Assembly (NCBI RefSeq): GCF_010820555.1
Contig: NZ_JAAIKD010000003.1
Location: 62,001-126,000, forward strand
Reading direction: 5' to 3'
DNA length: 64,000 nucleotides
Source: Psychroflexus aurantiacus
GTDB taxonomy: Bacteria; Bacteroidota; Bacteroidia; Flavobacteriales; Flavobacteriaceae
The notes under the pieces were generated by a model that was not told the origin of the DNA, made no database searches, and was given only the letters and a program-made list of their open reading frames with translations. Made by a program: the position numbers and the translations under genes. Position 1 is the stretch's first letter; the number at the start of each line of letters is the position of its first letter. Below, piece after piece: positions 62,958 to 64,000 of this stretch.

Positions 62958-63677
62958 ATGACTTTATTAAAGGATAAAACGGTTGCAGATTTGGTAAGTG
63001 AAAACATAAACACGGCTCATGTTTTCAAAAAACACGGTATTGATTTTTGCTGTGGTGGTGGGATTAGCATTGGTAAAGCTTGCGAAAAAAATCAGGTTAA
63101 GCTACATGAACTGTTGGAAGATCTTCAAAATATTGAAGGAAAAGAACGCACCTACAACTACAAGGAATGGGATCTTGATTTTCTGGTTCAACATATTGAA
63201 CAGGTACATCACCGCTATGTAGAAGACAGCATACCCCTTCTGATTCAGTATACCCAAAAAGTGGCAAGCGTAAATGGCGATTCAAACCCCGAATTGATTC
63301 AGGTAAACGATTTGTTCGCTGAAATTGCCAATGAATTAACTCAGCATATGAAAAAAGAAGAGCTGATTCTATTTCCATTTATACGAAAAATGGAAAAAGC
63401 GATGAAAAACGGCGAAACAATAGACCGGGCTCACTTTGGAACAGTTGAAAATCCCATTGCCATGATGGAAGATGAACATGAAGCTGCAGGAGATTTACTT
63501 AAGGAAATAGCTCGCATAACAAGCAATTATACCTTGCCAGAACATGCCTGTAATACCTATAGGGCCATGTTTCATAAACTACAGGAATTTGAAACCGATT
63601 TGCATTTGCACATACATTTAGAAAATAACATTCTTTTCCCAAAGGCTCTGGCCATGGAGAAAAGTATCTTTTCATAG
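62958..63677 (+). CDS. ric: Iron-sulfur cluster repair di-iron protein (RIC/ScdA/YtfE)
   Basis: 239 residues. N-terminal ScdA domain (~1-60) with GIDFCCGGG, then a hemerythrin-like di-iron domain with ligand helices: HIEQVHHRYVED, THMKKEELILFPFI, MMEDEHEAAG and LHIHLENNILFPKA. Known members repair Fe-S clusters damaged by NO or peroxide. Placement behind nos genes and a shared Crp/Fnr-like box fits exposure to NO during denitrification. Followed after 9 bases by a membrane protein gene. Confidence 0.96.
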   Translation: MTLLKDKTVADLVSENINTAHVFKKHGIDFCCGGGISIGKACEKNQVKLHELLEDLQNIEGKERTYNYKEWDLDFLVQHIEQVHHRYVEDSIPLLIQYTQKVASVNGDSNPELIQVNDLFAEIANELTQHMKKEELILFPFIRKMEKAMKNGETIDRAHFGTVENPIAMMEDEHEAAGDLLKEIARITSNYTLPEHACNTYRAMFHKLQEFETDLHLHIHLENNILFPKALAMEKSIFS

Positions 63678-63686
63678 TTTGTTTTG

Positions 63687-64000
63687 ATGATGACCCTAAA
63701 ACAGTATTTTATAAGTAGCTTTTTATATTTACTTGTCACCGCTGTTTTAGGGTTTTTTCTTAGGCTCGAGGCCACTCCCCTTGAAATCGGTGTCATAAAG
63801 AACTACAACTATGTGGTACATGCGCATTCACATATTGCCTTACTGGGCTGGGTTTATTTAGGCTTAAGTAGTTTTATCGTTTATTTTTTTATTTCAAAGT
63901 CGAAAGTCAAAAAACATTATACCAGAATTTTCTGGGCAACTCAGGTTTGTTTAATCGGGATGCTTATAGCTTTTCCTGTTCAGGGTTATGCTTTAATGTC
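63687..64000 (+). CDS. Polytopic membrane protein, N-terminal part (cut by window edge)
   Basis: The first ~104 residues are visible, starting at ATG 63687 (or 63690). Three hydrophobic segments are seen: FISSFLYLLVTAVLGFF, then IALLGWVYLGLSSFIVYFF after the motif NYNYVVHAHSHIALLGW, then ATQVCLIGMLIAF. The HAHSH cluster at a helix start resembles haem-binding His in haem-copper oxidase subunit I-like or NnrS-like proteins. Position 9 bases after ric suggests a NO- or respiration-related role; unproven. Confidence 0.7.
   Translation, partial: MMTLKQYFISSFLYLLVTAVLGFFLRLEATPLEIGVIKNYNYVVHAHSHIALLGWVYLGLSSFIVYFFISKSKVKKHYTRIFWATQVCLIGMLIAFPVQGYALM

Noticed and set aside
1-64000. Insertion sequences, phage genes, CRISPR arrays, toxin-antitoxin or restriction systems
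   Set aside because: No transposase, integrase, Cas, restriction or toxin-type protein was recognised on either strand.

Overview
This 64 kb window comes from a bacterium of the phylum Bacteroidota, most likely a marine or saline Flavobacteriaceae. The evidence is the set of Bacteroidota-type proteins (DUF3822, DUF3127, DUF3276, DUF3078, PorV-like barrel, type III glutamine synthetase, long NusB, archaeal-type ProRS), the phylum-specific promoter pattern TTTG-N19-TANNTTTG (seen exactly in front of two tRNA loci), moderate A+T richness and numerous lipoproteins. The genus cannot be told from the window. Most of it is ordinary chromosome; no transposase, integrase, phage gene or CRISPR array was found.

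Layout. 1-8.4 kb: end of a photolyase, kdsB, a RecD-like helicase, a DUF3822/rsmD operon, a flavin reductase with DUF3127, atoE-aat, csaA. 8.5-13.7 kb: a light/flavin cluster with an old-yellow-enzyme reductase, a flavin reductase, a 45-residue DUF2256 protein, a DASH cryptochrome, an iron-sulfur (6-4)-type photolyase and a Glu/Ala-rich small lipoprotein. 13.7-24 kb (minus strand): pyrF-prfA, DUF3078-purM, type III glutamine synthetase, a Ca2+/Na+ exchanger, a FadL-like porin and a Gly/Trp-rich lipoprotein. 24-29.9 kb: proS, two identical tRNA-Glu genes, rpsT, and a ferric-iron ABC importer behind a palindromic candidate operator. 29.9-42.5 kb: sugar-phosphate transferase, lnt, pssA, PorV-like barrel, M1 peptidase, UvrD helicase plus a potassium channel, a Sua5-type synthase, M28 peptidase. 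42.8-47.5 kb, between tRNA-Ser and tRNA-Asp: a more accessory segment with a GH50-like glycoside hydrolase, YciI, a serine hydrolase and a truncated aminotransferase. 47.6-55.4 kb: DUF58, thioredoxins, yajC-DUF1573, nusB, an ABC exporter, DUF3276, a frameshifted SnoaL-like lipoprotein gene and a TonB-like protein.

The right end (55.8-64 kb) is the most coherent system: a clade II (Sec-type) nitrous oxide reduction operon, cytochrome c - FAS1 lipoprotein - nosZ - small membrane protein - nosL - nosD - nosF - nosY, followed by the nitrosative-stress repair gene ric and the start of a membrane protein with a His-rich motif. Four of its exported proteins (cytochrome, FAS1, NosZ, NosL) carry lipoprotein signals, so N2O reduction is predicted to be membrane-tethered. 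nosR is not present in the visible part. Both the nos operon and ric have a TGA-N6-TCA (Crp/Fnr-type) box at exactly the same distance (29.5 bases, centre to first base) from a Bacteroidota -7 element, the position of a class II activator; this shared arrangement is the strongest regulatory inference in the window. Further points worth a look are the ~500-base gap before the nos operon with an orphan terminator-like hairpin, the iron operator palindrome, and the one-base frameshift in the lipoprotein gene at 54.1 kb.
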